DNA of 64,000 bases from NCBI GenBank assembly GCA_028279345.1, contig JANQNY010000006.1, forward strand, positions 162,829 to 226,828, in the 5' to 3' direction. Under the pieces are notes generated by a model. That model worked only from the letters and a program-made list of their open reading frames with translations, made no database searches and was not told where the DNA came from. This document shows positions 16,238 to 25,497 of this stretch, piece after piece (the stretch's first letter is position 1; every line of letters starts with the position of its first letter). The translations under genes were made by a program, and so were the position numbers. The DNA comes from Geminicoccaceae bacterium (lineage in GTDB: Bacteria > Pseudomonadota > Alphaproteobacteria > Geminicoccales > Geminicoccaceae).

Positions 16238-18579
16238 GCGCCGGCTGGGGCAGCTCAACGACGACACCACCAGCTGCGAGCCGCGGGCCCGAACTCTCGG
16301 CGTCGCGCCGGCTCTTGCGCCGGATCATGGAGCTGGCGGCAGCCCCCATCCAGCCGCAGCAACGCCTCGACCGGATCGTCGGCCTGATCGCCGCCGACAT
16401 GGTCGCCGAAGTCTGCTCGATCTACGTGCGCCGCGGCGCAAGTGTGCTGGAACTCTTCGCCACTCAGGGCCTCAAGCGCGACGCGGTCCACCATACGCGC
16501 ATGAAGCCGGGCGAGGGCCTCGTCGGCCACATCGCCCAGCACTGCGAGATCGTCAATACGAGCGACGCGCAGAGCCACCCGCATTTCCACTACTTCCCGG
16601 AAACTGGCGAGGAGATCTATCGCTCCTTCCTCGGCGTGCCGATCCTCCGCGGGGGTGAGGTCGCGGGCGTCGTCGTCGTGCAGAACAAGGTGGCGCGTGT
16701 CTACGCCGAGGATGAGGTCGAGGCCCTCGAGATCATCGCTGCACTACTCGGCGAGATGCTCGCCTCGGGCGGGCTGGTCGACCCCGACCTCTACGCCGAC
16801 TTTGCCGAAGCGGCCTCGCCGCCACGCCGGCTCACGGGCATCGCGCTGGTCCCAGGCGTGGCCCTTGGCGAAGCGATCCTGCATCAGCCTCCGCCGCGGG
16901 TAACGCGCTTCATCTCCGACAATCCCGAGCTCGAAACGGCGCGGCTGGAGCGGGCGGTGCAGGCGTTGCGCTTCGATGTCGATCGGCTCGTTGCCGGTGC
17001 GGGCCTCGGCTTGGGCGAGCACGGTGACGTGCTCGAGGCCTACCGGATGCTGAGCCAGGACCGTTCGTGGTCCAGGCGCCTTCACGAGGCGATCTTGACG
17101 GGGCTCACCGCAGAGGCGGCGGTCAAGCGGGTCCAGGAGGAAACAAAGGTCCATCTGAGCCAGTCGAGCAACAACTATCTTCGCGAACGGCTGTTGGACC
17201 TCGACGATCTCGCCAACCGTCTCTTGCGGCATCTGGTCGGCACGCCGCGCCATCGCCAGCCAACCCCCCTACCCGAGCGCGCGGTGGTCTTCGCCCGCAC
17301 GCTGAGCCCGGCCGAGCTGCTGGACTACGACCGTGAGCGGCTCGCCGGCCTCGTCCTGGAGGAAGGCTCGCACACGGCCCACGCGACGATCATCGCGAGA
17401 GCGCTCGAGGTGCCCGTCCTCGGCGGCGTCGAGCGGGCGCTGTCGGCGGCGCGCGACGGTGATCGTGTGGCACTCGACGCCGACCACGGCCAGCTATTCC
17501 TCAGACCCAGCGACGACGTCGTCCAGGCATTTCACCGCGCCGTCGGCGCGCGTCAGCAGGCGAGCGAACGCGCCCTCTCGCTGAAGGATCTGCCGCCGAT
17601 CAGCCGCGACGGCGCACAGGTGCGCTTGTCGTTGAACGGCGCCTTCCTGATGGACCTCAGAGCAGTGGACGTCACCGGCGCCGACGGTATCGGCCTCTAT
17701 CGGACCGAGCTCGCTTTCATGGCCCGCGGCAGCTACCCCAGCGTCGAGGAGCAGACCCAGATCTACAGCAAGGTCGTCGACGCGCTCGGCGGCAGGCCCT
17801 GCGTGTTTCGAACGCTCGACGTCGGTAGTGACAAGGTGCTGCCCTACTGGCGCTTCCCCCAGGAGGAGAATCCGGCGCTCGGCTGGCGTGCCATTCGGCT
17901 GGTCATCGACCAGCCGCAATTGTTGCGGCAGCAGCTACGCGCGCTGATCACGGCGCATGCCGGCCGCGAGCTGCGCGTGATGTTCCCGATGATCAGCGTC
18001 GTCAGCGAGCTGGAACATGCGCGCAACGTCCTCGAGATCGAGCTTGCGGCCGCGAGGCGCGCCGGTCTCGTGCCTCCCTCCCGCGTCGAGGTCGGCGCGA
18101 TGCTCGAGGTCCCGGCTTTGTTGTTCCAGCTCGACCGGCTGCTCGAGCGGATCGACTTCCTGTCGATCGGCACCAACGACCTGCTGCAATTCCTGTTCGC
18201 GTGCGATCGCGGCAATCCGCGTCTCCATACCCGCTACGACCCGCTGTCGCCGCCGGTGCTGCGGCTGGTTCGGGAGGTGGCGACCCATTGTCGAGCCCAC
18301 GATGTGCGGCTCACGGTCTGCGGCGAGATGGCGACGCAACCGCTGGAGGCCATGGCGCTCGTCGGCCTCGGCATCCGTGACCTTTCGCTCAGCGCGACCA
18401 GCATGGGCAGCGTCAAGGCGTTGGTTCGTTCGCTCGACGTCGGTGCCCTCGGCCGGCTTCTCGATCGCCTCATCGAATTGCCGGCCCACTCGGTGCGTGA
18501 TACGCTTTTGGCCTATGCGCGTGATCACCGGGTGGAATTGCCTCCCGAACTTCCGCGCGGGCTGCTAGAGCACGTCTGA
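16234..18579 (+). CDS. ptsP: Phosphoenolpyruvate-protein phosphotransferase of the nitrogen PTS (EI-Ntr)
   Basis: The 781-residue protein has an N-terminal GAF domain (about residues 25-165), then the HPr-binding helical domain, the swivelling phosphohistidine domain with His383 in 'TAHATIIARALEVP', and the PEP-binding barrel with 'RTLDVGSDKVLPY', 'IGTNDLLQFLFACDR' and the catalytic Cys in 'VCGEMATQP'. It takes phosphate from PEP to start the NPr/EIIA-Ntr regulatory cascade sensing nitrogen and potassium status; the GAF domain binds glutamine or 2-oxoglutarate in studied homologs. GTG at 16234 overlaps the upstream stop by 4 bp. HPr and EIIA genes are not in the window. Confidence 0.95.
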   Translation: MSAGWGSSTTTPPAASRGPELSASRRLLRRIMELAAAPIQPQQRLDRIVGLIAADMVAEVCSIYVRRGASVLELFATQGLKRDAVHHTRMKPGEGLVGHIAQHCEIVNTSDAQSHPHFHYFPETGEEIYRSFLGVPILRGGEVAGVVVVQNKVARVYAEDEVEALEIIAALLGEMLASGGLVDPDLYADFAEAASPPRRLTGIALVPGVALGEAILHQPPPRVTRFISDNPELETARLERAVQALRFDVDRLVAGAGLGLGEHGDVLEAYRMLSQDRSWSRRLHEAILTGLTAEAAVKRVQEETKVHLSQSSNNYLRERLLDLDDLANRLLRHLVGTPRHRQPTPLPERAVVFARTLSPAELLDYDRERLAGLVLEEGSHTAHATIIARALEVPVLGGVERALSAARDGDRVALDADHGQLFLRPSDDVVQAFHRAVGARQQASERALSLKDLPPISRDGAQVRLSLNGAFLMDLRAVDVTGADGIGLYRTELAFMARGSYPSVEEQTQIYSKVVDALGGRPCVFRTLDVGSDKVLPYWRFPQEENPALGWRAIRLVIDQPQLLRQQLRALITAHAGRELRVMFPMISVVSELEHARNVLEIELAAARRAGLVPPSRVEVGAMLEVPALLFQLDRLLERIDFLSIGTNDLLQFLFACDRGNPRLHTRYDPLSPPVLRLVREVATHCRAHDVRLTVCGEMATQPLEAMALVGLGIRDLSLSATSMGSVKALVRSLDVGALGRLLDRLIELPAHSVRDTLLAYARDHRVELPPELPRGLLEHV

Positions 18580-18678
18580 CGATCGCTGGTTGCGCGGCTA
18601 CAGGCGGCTTGAGGCTGCTGTCGACGGCCACTGGGTGGTTGCGCGCGTGACCACGAACATCTCGATCTTGAGGTCGCG

Positions 18679-19752
18679 TTGAACGAACCGTTCGCAGCCG
18701 GCGATGCCAAGGACCCTCTGAGCGGACCTCTGCTGAGGCAGATCGGCACCCATCTGCGTCTCGCCCGCGAAGAGCGCGGGCAAAGCCTCGCGGAAGTCGC
18801 TGCGGTCTTGCGCATCCGCAGAACCTATCTGCAGAACCTCGAAGACGGCGAGCTGGCCGAGATCCCGGGACGTATCTACGCGCTCGGTTTTTTGCGAACC
18901 TATGCCGATTTTCTCGAGTTCGACGGCGAAGCGATCGTCGACGAGGTCAAGCGTGCCAACGAGGAACTGCCGGAAAACCCCCAGTTGCACGTCCGCGAGC
19001 CGCTGCCCGAGAGCCAGCGGCCGCCCCTCATGCTCGTCGGCGCGTCGGTGCTGCTCGCAGCCCTCGTTTATGCCGGATGGACCTATTGGCAGGCGCATGA
19101 CGGCGACCAGCTCAACGTCGCGCAGAGCATCGTCGGCCCGGCGCCGGAAACACTTGAGCCCACCGCAGCGGTAGCACCTACGGAGGAACGGCCGGCGCCG
19201 GTCGTGCCGGACTTGCCAGCTTTGCCGGCGATCCCGACGCCCCCACCGGAGAGCGTCGACGATCTCTCTGCCGAGACGGCGGAAACGACGCCTCCGGACA
19301 TCGACCCCGCGGCTGCCGAGGCGACGGTCGATGCGATCATCGAGCGTGCGGAGCCGACACCGGAACCCGCCGCCGCCCCTGACACGGCGGAGCCCTCCCT
19401 GCCGGCACCCGAGACGTTGCTAGCACTCATCGAGACGGAAAGCGGCGGTACGAGCCCGCAGCCCTATGGCGACGCGAGCGGCAGCAGCCGGATTGTCCTG
19501 GTCGCCACGGCGCCGACCTGGGTGCGCGTGCGGAGTGGCGACGAGGACTTCGAATGGACGCGCACGATGGAGCAAGGCGACGCCTTCTTCGTGCCCAACC
19601 GCGACGACTTGGCGCTGTGGACCGGCAATGCCGGCGGCTTGAAGATCATCCTCGACGGCGAAGCGCAGCCGGCGCTCGGGCAATCGGGCGAAGTCCGGCG
19701 CGACATTCCGCTTGCCGTCGATTCGTTGCGGGCCCAATACGCCGACGACTGA
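18679..19752 (+). CDS. rodZ: RodZ-like membrane protein (HTH_25, one membrane helix, DUF4115)
   Basis: The 357-residue bitopic protein has an N-terminal Xre-like helix-turn-helix ('HLRLAREERGQSLAEVAAVL', 'IRRTYLQNLEDGE') that binds MreB in RodZ. A membrane helix lies near residues 118-136 ('LMLVGASVLLAALVYAG'). A long Pro/Glu/Ala-rich periplasmic linker follows, then a C-terminal DUF4115 domain beginning 'RIVLVATAPTWVRVRSG'. It supports rod shape by linking MreB to wall synthesis. The start is TTG at 18679 after a 99-bp gap from ptsP. ispG follows 45 bp later, a common bacterial pairing. Confidence 0.9.
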   Translation: MNEPFAAGDAKDPLSGPLLRQIGTHLRLAREERGQSLAEVAAVLRIRRTYLQNLEDGELAEIPGRIYALGFLRTYADFLEFDGEAIVDEVKRANEELPENPQLHVREPLPESQRPPLMLVGASVLLAALVYAGWTYWQAHDGDQLNVAQSIVGPAPETLEPTAAVAPTEERPAPVVPDLPALPAIPTPPPESVDDLSAETAETTPPDIDPAAAEATVDAIIERAEPTPEPAAAPDTAEPSLPAPETLLALIETESGGTSPQPYGDASGSSRIVLVATAPTWVRVRSGDEDFEWTRTMEQGDAFFVPNRDDLALWTGNAGGLKIILDGEAQPALGQSGEVRRDIPLAVDSLRAQYADD

Positions 19753-19797
19753 GAGGCTTCCCGCGAGTTTGAACCGCGCTCGACAGGCGAGGACAGG

Positions 19798-21048
19798 ATG
19801 GTCGCGCTTCCCGAGATAAACCGTCATCTGACCCACACGGTCCGCGTGGGCACCGTGACCGTGGGCGGTGGTGCCCCGGTCGTCGTGCAATCGATGACCA
19901 ACACCGACACCGCGGACGTCGACGCCACCGTGCGGCAGGTGCGCGAGCTCGCTCAAGCAGGCTCCGAGATCGTCCGCATGACCGTCAACAACGACGCGGC
20001 GGCGGCGGCCGTGCCGCACGTCCGCGACCGGCTCATGGCGCTGGGCGTCGACGTGCCGTTGGCCGGCTGCTTTCACTACAACGGCCACAAGCTGCTCCAC
20101 GACCATCCGGCCTGTGCCGAGGCGCTCGCCAAATACCGGATCAACCCGGGCAATGTGGGCTTTCGCGAGAAGCGCGACCGGCAGTTCGAGATGATCGTCG
20201 AGCGCGCCATCGAGTACCGGAAGCCCGTGCGCATCGGCGTCAACTGGGGCTCCCTGGACCAGGAGCTGGCGCAGACGCTCATGGATGAGAACGCCACGCT
20301 CGCCGAGCCCAAGCCGTCGGACCACGTGATGCGCGAGGCGCTCGTGCGCTCGGCGCTGGATAGCGCTGGTAAGGCCGAGGCGATCGGCTTGGCGCCGGAC
20401 CGGATCATTCTGTCGGCCAAGATCAGCCGGGCGCCCGACCTCATCGCCGTCTATCGGGAGCTGGCCAGGCGCTCCCGCTATGCGCTCCACCTCGGCCTCA
20501 CCGAGGCGGGCATGGGCGCCAAGGGCATCGTCGCCACAACGTCGGCGCTCGCCCCCCTCCTCCTGGAGGGCATCGGCGATACCATCCGCGCGTCGCTGAC
20601 GCCGCGACCCGGCGAGGCCCGCGTCGTCGAGGTGCAGGTCTGCCAGGAGGTCCTGCAGTCGTTGGGGCTCCGTGCGTTCGTGCCACAGGTGACCGCGTGC
20701 CCCGGCTGCGGCCGCACGACGAGCACCTTCTTTCAGGAGCTGGCGGATCGCATCGAGGGCTATCTGAAGACGCAGATGCCGATCTGGAAGCAACGTTATC
20801 CGGGCGTGGAGGAGATGAACGTCGCGGTGATGGGTTGCATCGTCAACGGCCCCGGCGAGAGCAAGCACGCCGACATCGGCATCAGCTTGCCCGGCACCGG
20901 CGAGCAGCCGGCAGCACCCGTCTTCATCGACGGCGAGAAGCGCTTGACGCTGCGCGGCGAGCGCATCGCCGAGGAGTTCCAGACGCTGGTCGAGGACTAC
21001 GTAGCCAAGCGCTTTGCCGGAGACAGCGACCGCTCCGCGGCATCTTGA
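19798..21048 (+). CDS. ispG: 4-hydroxy-3-methylbut-2-en-1-yl diphosphate synthase
   Basis: The 416-residue MEP-pathway enzyme reductively opens MEcPP to HMBPP. The N-terminal TIM barrel starts with '[18 protein letters not shown]'. The C-terminal domain carries the [4Fe-4S] ligands in '[10 protein letters not shown]' (two Cys) and '[20 protein letters not shown]' (third Cys), and the catalytic Glu is in the GPGE part. ATG at 19798 has GAGGACAGG upstream. A possible 7-bp stem (GCTGCGG at 21049-21055 with CCGCAGC at 21078-21084) follows the stop but lacks a T-run, so I do not call a terminator. IspG feeds the polyprenyl synthase at 41108. Confidence 0.96.
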   Translation: MVALPEINRHLTHTVRVGTVTVGGGAPVVVQSMTNTDTADVDATVRQVRELAQAGSEIVRMTVNNDAAAAAVPHVRDRLMALGVDVPLAGCFHYNGHKLLHDHPACAEALAKYRINPGNVGFREKRDRQFEMIVERAIEYRKPVRIGVNWGSLDQELAQTLMDENATLAEPKPSDHVMREALVRSALDSAGKAEAIGLAPDRIILSAKISRAPDLIAVYRELARRSRYALHLGLTEAGMGAKGIVATTSALAPLLLEGIGDTIRASLTPRPGEARVVEVQVCQEVLQSLGLRAFVPQVTACPGCGRTTSTFFQELADRIEGYLKTQMPIWKQRYPGVEEMNVAVMGCIVNGPGESKHADIGISLPGTGEQPAAPVFIDGEKRLTLRGERIAEEFQTLVEDYVAKRFAGDSDRSAAS

Positions 21049-21152
21049 GCTGCGGCCCGGCTGTCGCCGACGAGGCGCCGCAGCCGAGACCGTCGTCAGC
21101 GGCCGCACGACCTGACTAGCCAGTGGGTGGAAGGCCGCGCGATCCCCAGCCG

Positions 21153-22010
21153 CTAGGCGAAGCCGACCTCGGCAGTCATGGCTGCCTTGCCATCGACCCG
21201 AACGGCCTCCAACACGAAACCGCCTTCGCTCTCCCGCGCCAGCAGGCGCAGTGGCTGGTTGACGAACGCCGGCATACGCGCGCGAAAGCTGAATGAGGTC
21301 GCGTTGGCACGCCGTGTCCGCATCGCCAGGTCGAGCAATTTCGAGGCGATCAGCGGGCCGTGCACGATCAACGCCGGATAGCCCTCGACCGACGTCGCGT
21401 AGGGCTGATCGTAGTGGATGCGGTGGCCGTTGTAGGTGACCGCGGAAAAGCGAAACAGGTCGACCGTGTCGGGCGTCCAATCCTCCATGATCGAGGTGGT
21501 CGGCAGCTCGCCGCCGGCGGTCGGCAGGGCCTGCGCGGCGCCGGGGTTGAGGTAGACGATCGACTGCTTCTCGGTGAGCGCGGGCTGCCCACCCTGAACG
21601 AAGACGCTCTCGGTCTCGACGAAGATCATCTCGCCCGCCGCGCCATCCTTGCGGCTCACGCTCTTGATCGTCGTCGTCTTCTCGGTCTCCTGGTTCAGCG
21701 CGAGGTCGCCAGTGCGCTGCATCGTGCCGCCGGCGAACATGCGGCGCTCTAGCCTGATCGCGGGAATGAAGCCGCCCCGCTTCGGATGCCCGTCCGGTCC
21801 CGTCCCGGACCGCGTCGGTCTAGGCAGGAAGAAGGCCCACTGCCGGCCGAGCGGCAGCACGCTCGGATCGTCGAACGGCTCGTCGCCGAGCGTGGCGGCG
21901 AAACGATGCTCGACGTCGGCGTCGAGCCGCTCGGCCTCGGTTTGCGTGCGACCCGACGCGTCCTCGTAGCTCGCGATCTCCTCGGCGGTCAGCGGAACCT
22001 TGTCGGTCAT
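21153..22010 (-). CDS. MaoC/FAS1-like hot-dog acyl-CoA hydratase (mesaconyl-CoA hydratase-like)
   Basis: The 285-residue double hot-dog protein has an N-terminal FAS1-type dehydratase half with 'GGFIPAIRLERRMFAGG'. The C-terminal MaoC-like half has 'RFSAVTYNGHRIHYDQPYA', where the N-x-H-x-x-H/D hydratase residues reside, and then 'YPALIVHGPLIASKLLDL'. Related enzymes hydrate mesaconyl-C4-CoA or itaconyl-CoA or act as 3-hydroxyacyl-thioester dehydratases; the substrate is not resolvable. Start at ATG 22010 (MTDKVPLT); the frame upstream to 22313 overlaps the divergent glutathione reductase gene and has no homology-like sequence. Confidence 0.75.
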   Translation of the reverse strand: MTDKVPLTAEEIASYEDASGRTQTEAERLDADVEHRFAATLGDEPFDDPSVLPLGRQWAFFLPRPTRSGTGPDGHPKRGGFIPAIRLERRMFAGGTMQRTGDLALNQETEKTTTIKSVSRKDGAAGEMIFVETESVFVQGGQPALTEKQSIVYLNPGAAQALPTAGGELPTTSIMEDWTPDTVDLFRFSAVTYNGHRIHYDQPYATSVEGYPALIVHGPLIASKLLDLAMRTRRANATSFSFRARMPAFVNQPLRLLARESEGGFVLEAVRVDGKAAMTAEVGFA

Positions 22011-22101
22011 CAACGCGTCTCCCACGCATGGCTTGTCTGCATGGCACCGATCTACTTGGAGGCCCCCTTTCGCCGCAACCTTCCCGACGCATCGGCATCG
22101 A

Positions 22102-22135
22102 AGACGTAACAACTGACACGCGCTACGTTGCGTCT
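22102..22135. promoter_or_regulatory. Imperfect inverted repeat upstream of glutathione reductase
   Basis: AGACGTAAC (22102-22110) and GTTGCGTCT (22127-22135) are inverted copies with one mismatch, separated by 16 bp. They end 20 bp before the gor ATG, in the 145-bp divergent region. This could be an operator or a small transcript hairpin. No regulator is implied by sequence alone. Confidence 0.3.
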
Positions 22136-22155
22136 TGTCCGAGCGAGAGGATGTC

Positions 22156-23541
22156 ATGAGCTTCGACTTCGATCTGTTCGTCATCGGCGCCGGATCCGGC
22201 GGCACGCGTGCGGCGCGGATCGCCGCTGCGCACGGCGCGCGCGTGGGCATTGCCGAGCGGCAGTATCTGGGTGGCACCTGCGTCAATGTCGGCTGTGTGC
22301 CCAAGAAGCTCATGACCTTCGCCGCGTCCTATGCCCATCACATCGAGGATGCCCAAGGCTTCGGCTGGGACGTCGGCGACAGCACCCATGACTGGAAGAC
22401 GCTGATCGCCAACAAGGACCGTGAGATCGACCGTCTCAACGGCGTCTACCGCCGCCTCCTGGAAGGCGCCGGCGTCAAGCTGTTCTGGGGCGACGCCCGC
22501 CTCGTTGGCGCCAACGAGGTCGCAATCGACGGCACGGTCGTCAGCGCCGAGAAGATCCTCATCGCCACCGGCGGCCGCGCGATGCTGCCCGACGTCCCGG
22601 GCGCACGCGAGCATGGGATCACGTCCGACGACGTCTTCTACCTGGATGAGATGCCGCGGCGTATCGTCGTCGTGGGCGCCGGCTATATCGGGATCGAGTT
22701 CGCCGGTGTCTTCGCACGGCTCGGCGCCGAGGTGACGATGGCGCATCGCGGCAAGCAGATCCTCAATGACGGTTTCGACCCCGACGCGCGGCGCGTGCTG
22801 CAGGAGGAACTCGCCAAGCAGGGCGTGGTCTACGCGTTCGACTGCCTCATTCGCCGCGTCGAGCGAACCCAGGGCGGCATCCTCGTGCATCGTTCGAACT
22901 GTGACAACATCGAGGTCGATCAGATTCTCTTCGCCACCGGTCGGGCACCGAACACCGAGACGCTGGGGCTCGCGGAGGTCGGCGTCCGGCAGGCGGCCAA
23001 CGGGGCGATCTGCGTCGACGACGACGATCGCACCAACATTCCGTCGATCTACGCCCTCGGCGACGTCACCGACCGCATACAGCTCACGCCGGTCGCGACT
23101 GGCGCGGGGCACGCGTTTGCTGACCGGCTTTTCGGAGGGAATGCTCGCCGCATCTCCTACGAGAACATTCCAACCGCCGTCTTCTCCAACCCACCCATGG
23201 CGCAGGTTGGGTTGACGGAGCCCACGGCGCGGGCGCGCTTCTGCGACGACATCGACATCTTCGAGAGTACCTTCAAGTCGATGCGCTTCGCCCTCGCCGA
23301 CCGTGACGAGAAGACGATGATGAAGCTCGTCGTTCAGCGCTCCACCGACCGCGTCCTCGGCGTCCATATGGTCGGTCAGGACGCGCCGGAGATCGTCCAG
23401 GGTTTCGCCGTCGCCGTGAACATGGGCGCTACCAAGGCCGACTTCGACGCAACGATCGGCATCCATCCGACGGCCGCCGAGGAGTTCGTGACGCTGCGGA
23501 CGAAGCGCGCGTCCGCCGCCATGGCAGCGACGGCGGCGTGA
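22156..23541 (+). CDS. gor: Glutathione-disulfide reductase
   Basis: The 461-residue flavoprotein regenerates GSH from GSSG with NADPH. It has the FAD motif 'VIGAGSGGTRAARIAA', the redox-active disulfide in 'GGTCVNVGCVPKKLM', the NADPH motif 'VVVGAGYIGIEFAGVFARLG' and the dimer-interface His in 'GIHPTAAEEFVTLRTK'. The last feature, with 'GTCVNVGC', separates it from mercuric or lipoamide enzymes. Start at ATG 22156 behind GAGAGGA; a TTG at 22135 is in frame but poorly placed. It supports the glutaredoxin encoded at 12444. Confidence 0.93.
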   Translation: MSFDFDLFVIGAGSGGTRAARIAAAHGARVGIAERQYLGGTCVNVGCVPKKLMTFAASYAHHIEDAQGFGWDVGDSTHDWKTLIANKDREIDRLNGVYRRLLEGAGVKLFWGDARLVGANEVAIDGTVVSAEKILIATGGRAMLPDVPGAREHGITSDDVFYLDEMPRRIVVVGAGYIGIEFAGVFARLGAEVTMAHRGKQILNDGFDPDARRVLQEELAKQGVVYAFDCLIRRVERTQGGILVHRSNCDNIEVDQILFATGRAPNTETLGLAEVGVRQAANGAICVDDDDRTNIPSIYALGDVTDRIQLTPVATGAGHAFADRLFGGNARRISYENIPTAVFSNPPMAQVGLTEPTARARFCDDIDIFESTFKSMRFALADRDEKTMMKLVVQRSTDRVLGVHMVGQDAPEIVQGFAVAVNMGATKADFDATIGIHPTAAEEFVTLRTKRASAAMAATAA

Positions 23542-23588
23542 GCGCCGCGGCAACCGCTGTTCCGCCGGCAACCGCCGGCATCTGAGAG

Positions 23589-24407
23589 ATGGACCGACGC
23601 CGCGTGCTGGAGATTGGCCTGCTCCTTGCCGGTGGCTACGCGGCGGCGGTCGGCGGTCTCTACGTGCTGCAGGACCGTCTGATCTTCCCGCGAGGGAGGA
23701 CCTCCCCGCCCTATCGCGAGTTGCCGAGCGCAGCCGAGAGCTTGGTCCTGGAGACGGCGGATGGCGCCCGCCTCGAAGGCGTTTACCTGCCCTCGCCCGA
23801 CGCGTCGGCGCCCCTCGTCCTGGGTTTTCCCGGGAATGCGTGGAACGCGCAGGATTTCGCACTGTTCCTCGCCGACTGCCTGCCCGAGGCCGCCATCGTC
23901 GCGTTTCACTACCGTGGCTACCCGCCGAGCACCGGCCATCCGGGCGAGCGGGCGCTCGCCCGAGACGCACACGCGATCGTCCGCTGTCTCGGCGAACGCT
24001 GGCCGGAGCGCCCGCTGGTCGTTGTCGGCGTGAGCATCGGCTCGGGTGTCGCCGCGCACGTGCTCGACGCCTCCGAGGTCGCGGGCGCCGTCCTCATCGT
24101 GCCCTTCGATTCCGTCCTGGCCGTCGCGCGCGAGCAATATCCGTGGGTCCCGGTCGGCGCGCTCTTGCGCCATCCCTTCGATACGGTGGCCATGGTCGAG
24201 CGTACCGACCTGCCGATCGCCGTCCTCAGCGCCGCCGAGGACAAGCTGATCCGACCGGCGCGAACGGCGGCGCTCGTGGACCGAATCCCCAACCTTGCCT
24301 TCGAGCACACGTTCGAAGGTGCCAGTCACCACAGCATCTTCGATGAGCCGAGCTTTCCCGCGGTGCTCGACGCGGCGGTGATAAAGGTCAGTGGAGCCAA
24401 CGTATGA
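23589..24407 (+). CDS. Membrane-anchored alpha/beta hydrolase (ABHD13/BEM46-like)
   Basis: The 272-residue protein has an N-terminal membrane anchor (about residues 9-27) and an alpha/beta-hydrolase core. An 'FPGNAWN' oxyanion segment is followed by 'FHYRGYPPSTGHPGE', the nucleophile elbow G-V-S149-I-G and the late 'EGASHHSIF' with the catalytic His. The acid is probably the Asp in 'AAEDKLIRP'. Such proteins are generic esterases or lipases facing the periplasm. The substrate is unknown. Its stop overlaps the DUF808 start by 4 bp, so the pair is likely co-expressed. Confidence 0.82.
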   Translation: MDRRRVLEIGLLLAGGYAAAVGGLYVLQDRLIFPRGRTSPPYRELPSAAESLVLETADGARLEGVYLPSPDASAPLVLGFPGNAWNAQDFALFLADCLPEAAIVAFHYRGYPPSTGHPGERALARDAHAIVRCLGERWPERPLVVVGVSIGSGVAAHVLDASEVAGAVLIVPFDSVLAVAREQYPWVPVGALLRHPFDTVAMVERTDLPIAVLSAAEDKLIRPARTAALVDRIPNLAFEHTFEGASHHSIFDEPSFPAVLDAAVIKVSGANV

Positions 24408-25396
24408 GCACCGGCCTGCTCGCATTGCTCGACGACGTCACCGCCATCGCCAAGGTTGCGGCCGCCTCGCTCGACGACACGGTGAGCCAGGCCGCGCGGG
24501 CGGGCGCCAAGTCGGCGGGCGTCGTCATCGATGACGCCGCGGTCACGCCCCGCTACGTCGTGGGCTTCGCGCCTGCGCGCGAGCTGCCGATCATCGGCAA
24601 GATCGCGCTGGGCTCGCTCAAGAACAAGCTCCTCCTGCTGCTGCCCCTGGCCCTGGTGCTGAGCTTCCTAGCGCCTTGGCTCATCACACCGCTCTTGATG
24701 CTCGGCGGCGCCTATCTCTGCTTGGAAGGGGCTGAGAAGGTGAGCAGCGTTCTCTTCTCGGGCGCCGAGCACGGCAAGGCGAAAGCAGCCGAGATCGCCG
24801 CGGGAAACGCGCGGGCGCTCGAAGATCGGCAGGTGAAAGCGGCGATCCGGACGGACCTCGTGCTGTCTGCCGAGATCATGTTCATCGCGCTCGCGACCGT
24901 GCCCGATCTCGGCATCTGGTCGCAGGCGGTTGTCCTGGCCATCGTCGGGCTGGGGATCACCGTCGCCGTCTATGGCGCGGTGGCGATCCTCGTGAAGGCG
25001 GACGATGTCGGCCTGGCGATGGCCCGTCTTGAGGCGACGAGCCGGCTCGGCGGCCTCACGCGCCAGCTCGGACGGCTCATCGTCGCCGGCATGCCCGCGG
25101 TGTTGAAGACGCTCACCGTCGTCGGCACGACGGCCATGCTCTGGGTCGGCGGTAGCATTCTCGTTCACGGCCTCGCCCACTTCGGCCTGGCGGCACCTGA
25201 GCACCTCATCGAGGCCGCGGCCCATGCCGCGTCTGTGGCGGCGCCGGGAGGCACCGGCATCGTCCAATGGATCGTGACGGCCTTGGGCCACGGCATCACG
25301 GGGCTCGCTGTCGGGACCCTGCTGGTGCCACTTGCGCACCACGTCCTGGAGCCGCTTCTCACCCTGGCGAAGGGCGACGTTCGCGCGCTTCGCTGA
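24404..25396 (+). CDS. DUF808 family inner-membrane protein (YedI-like)
   Basis: The 330-residue polytopic membrane protein opens with 'LLALLDDVTAIAKVAAASLDD' in pieces typical of DUF808, followed by 'AGVVIDDAAVTPRYVVGF'-type sequence and several long hydrophobic helices ('LLLLLPLALVLSFLAPWLIT', 'ITVAVYGAVAIL'). DUF808 proteins are of unknown function. It is translationally coupled by ATGA to the hydrolase gene. The next gene has its own promoter-like sequence, so the unit probably ends here. Confidence 0.85.
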   Translation: MSTGLLALLDDVTAIAKVAAASLDDTVSQAARAGAKSAGVVIDDAAVTPRYVVGFAPARELPIIGKIALGSLKNKLLLLLPLALVLSFLAPWLITPLLMLGGAYLCLEGAEKVSSVLFSGAEHGKAKAAEIAAGNARALEDRQVKAAIRTDLVLSAEIMFIALATVPDLGIWSQAVVLAIVGLGITVAVYGAVAILVKADDVGLAMARLEATSRLGGLTRQLGRLIVAGMPAVLKTLTVVGTTAMLWVGGSILVHGLAHFGLAAPEHLIEAAAHAASVAAPGGTGIVQWIVTALGHGITGLAVGTLLVPLAHHVLEPLLTLAKGDVRALR

Positions 25397-25461
25397 CGCC
25401 GCGCAACCCAGCGATCTACGACCTTTTGACCCCGGTCATGGCGTTCGCACACGCGCCCGTG

Positions 25462-25467
25462 TATAAT
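25462..25467 (+). promoter_or_regulatory. Perfect -10 box (TATAAT) before the CBS-BON gene
   Basis: TATAAT at 25462-25467 is a perfect -10 hexamer in otherwise GC-rich DNA, 30 bp before the ATG at 25498. No convincing -35 box sits 16-18 bp upstream; the closest match, TTGACC at 25426-25431, is 30 bp away. An activator-assisted promoter is therefore possible. Confidence 0.45.
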
Positions 25468-25497
25468 TCACGGTTCTGAATATCAGGAGATACCGCT

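Noticed and set aside
19420..21480. Long minus-strand frame over rodZ and ispG
   Set aside because: It is antisense to ispG with its Fe-S cysteines; there is no ribosome site and no domain.
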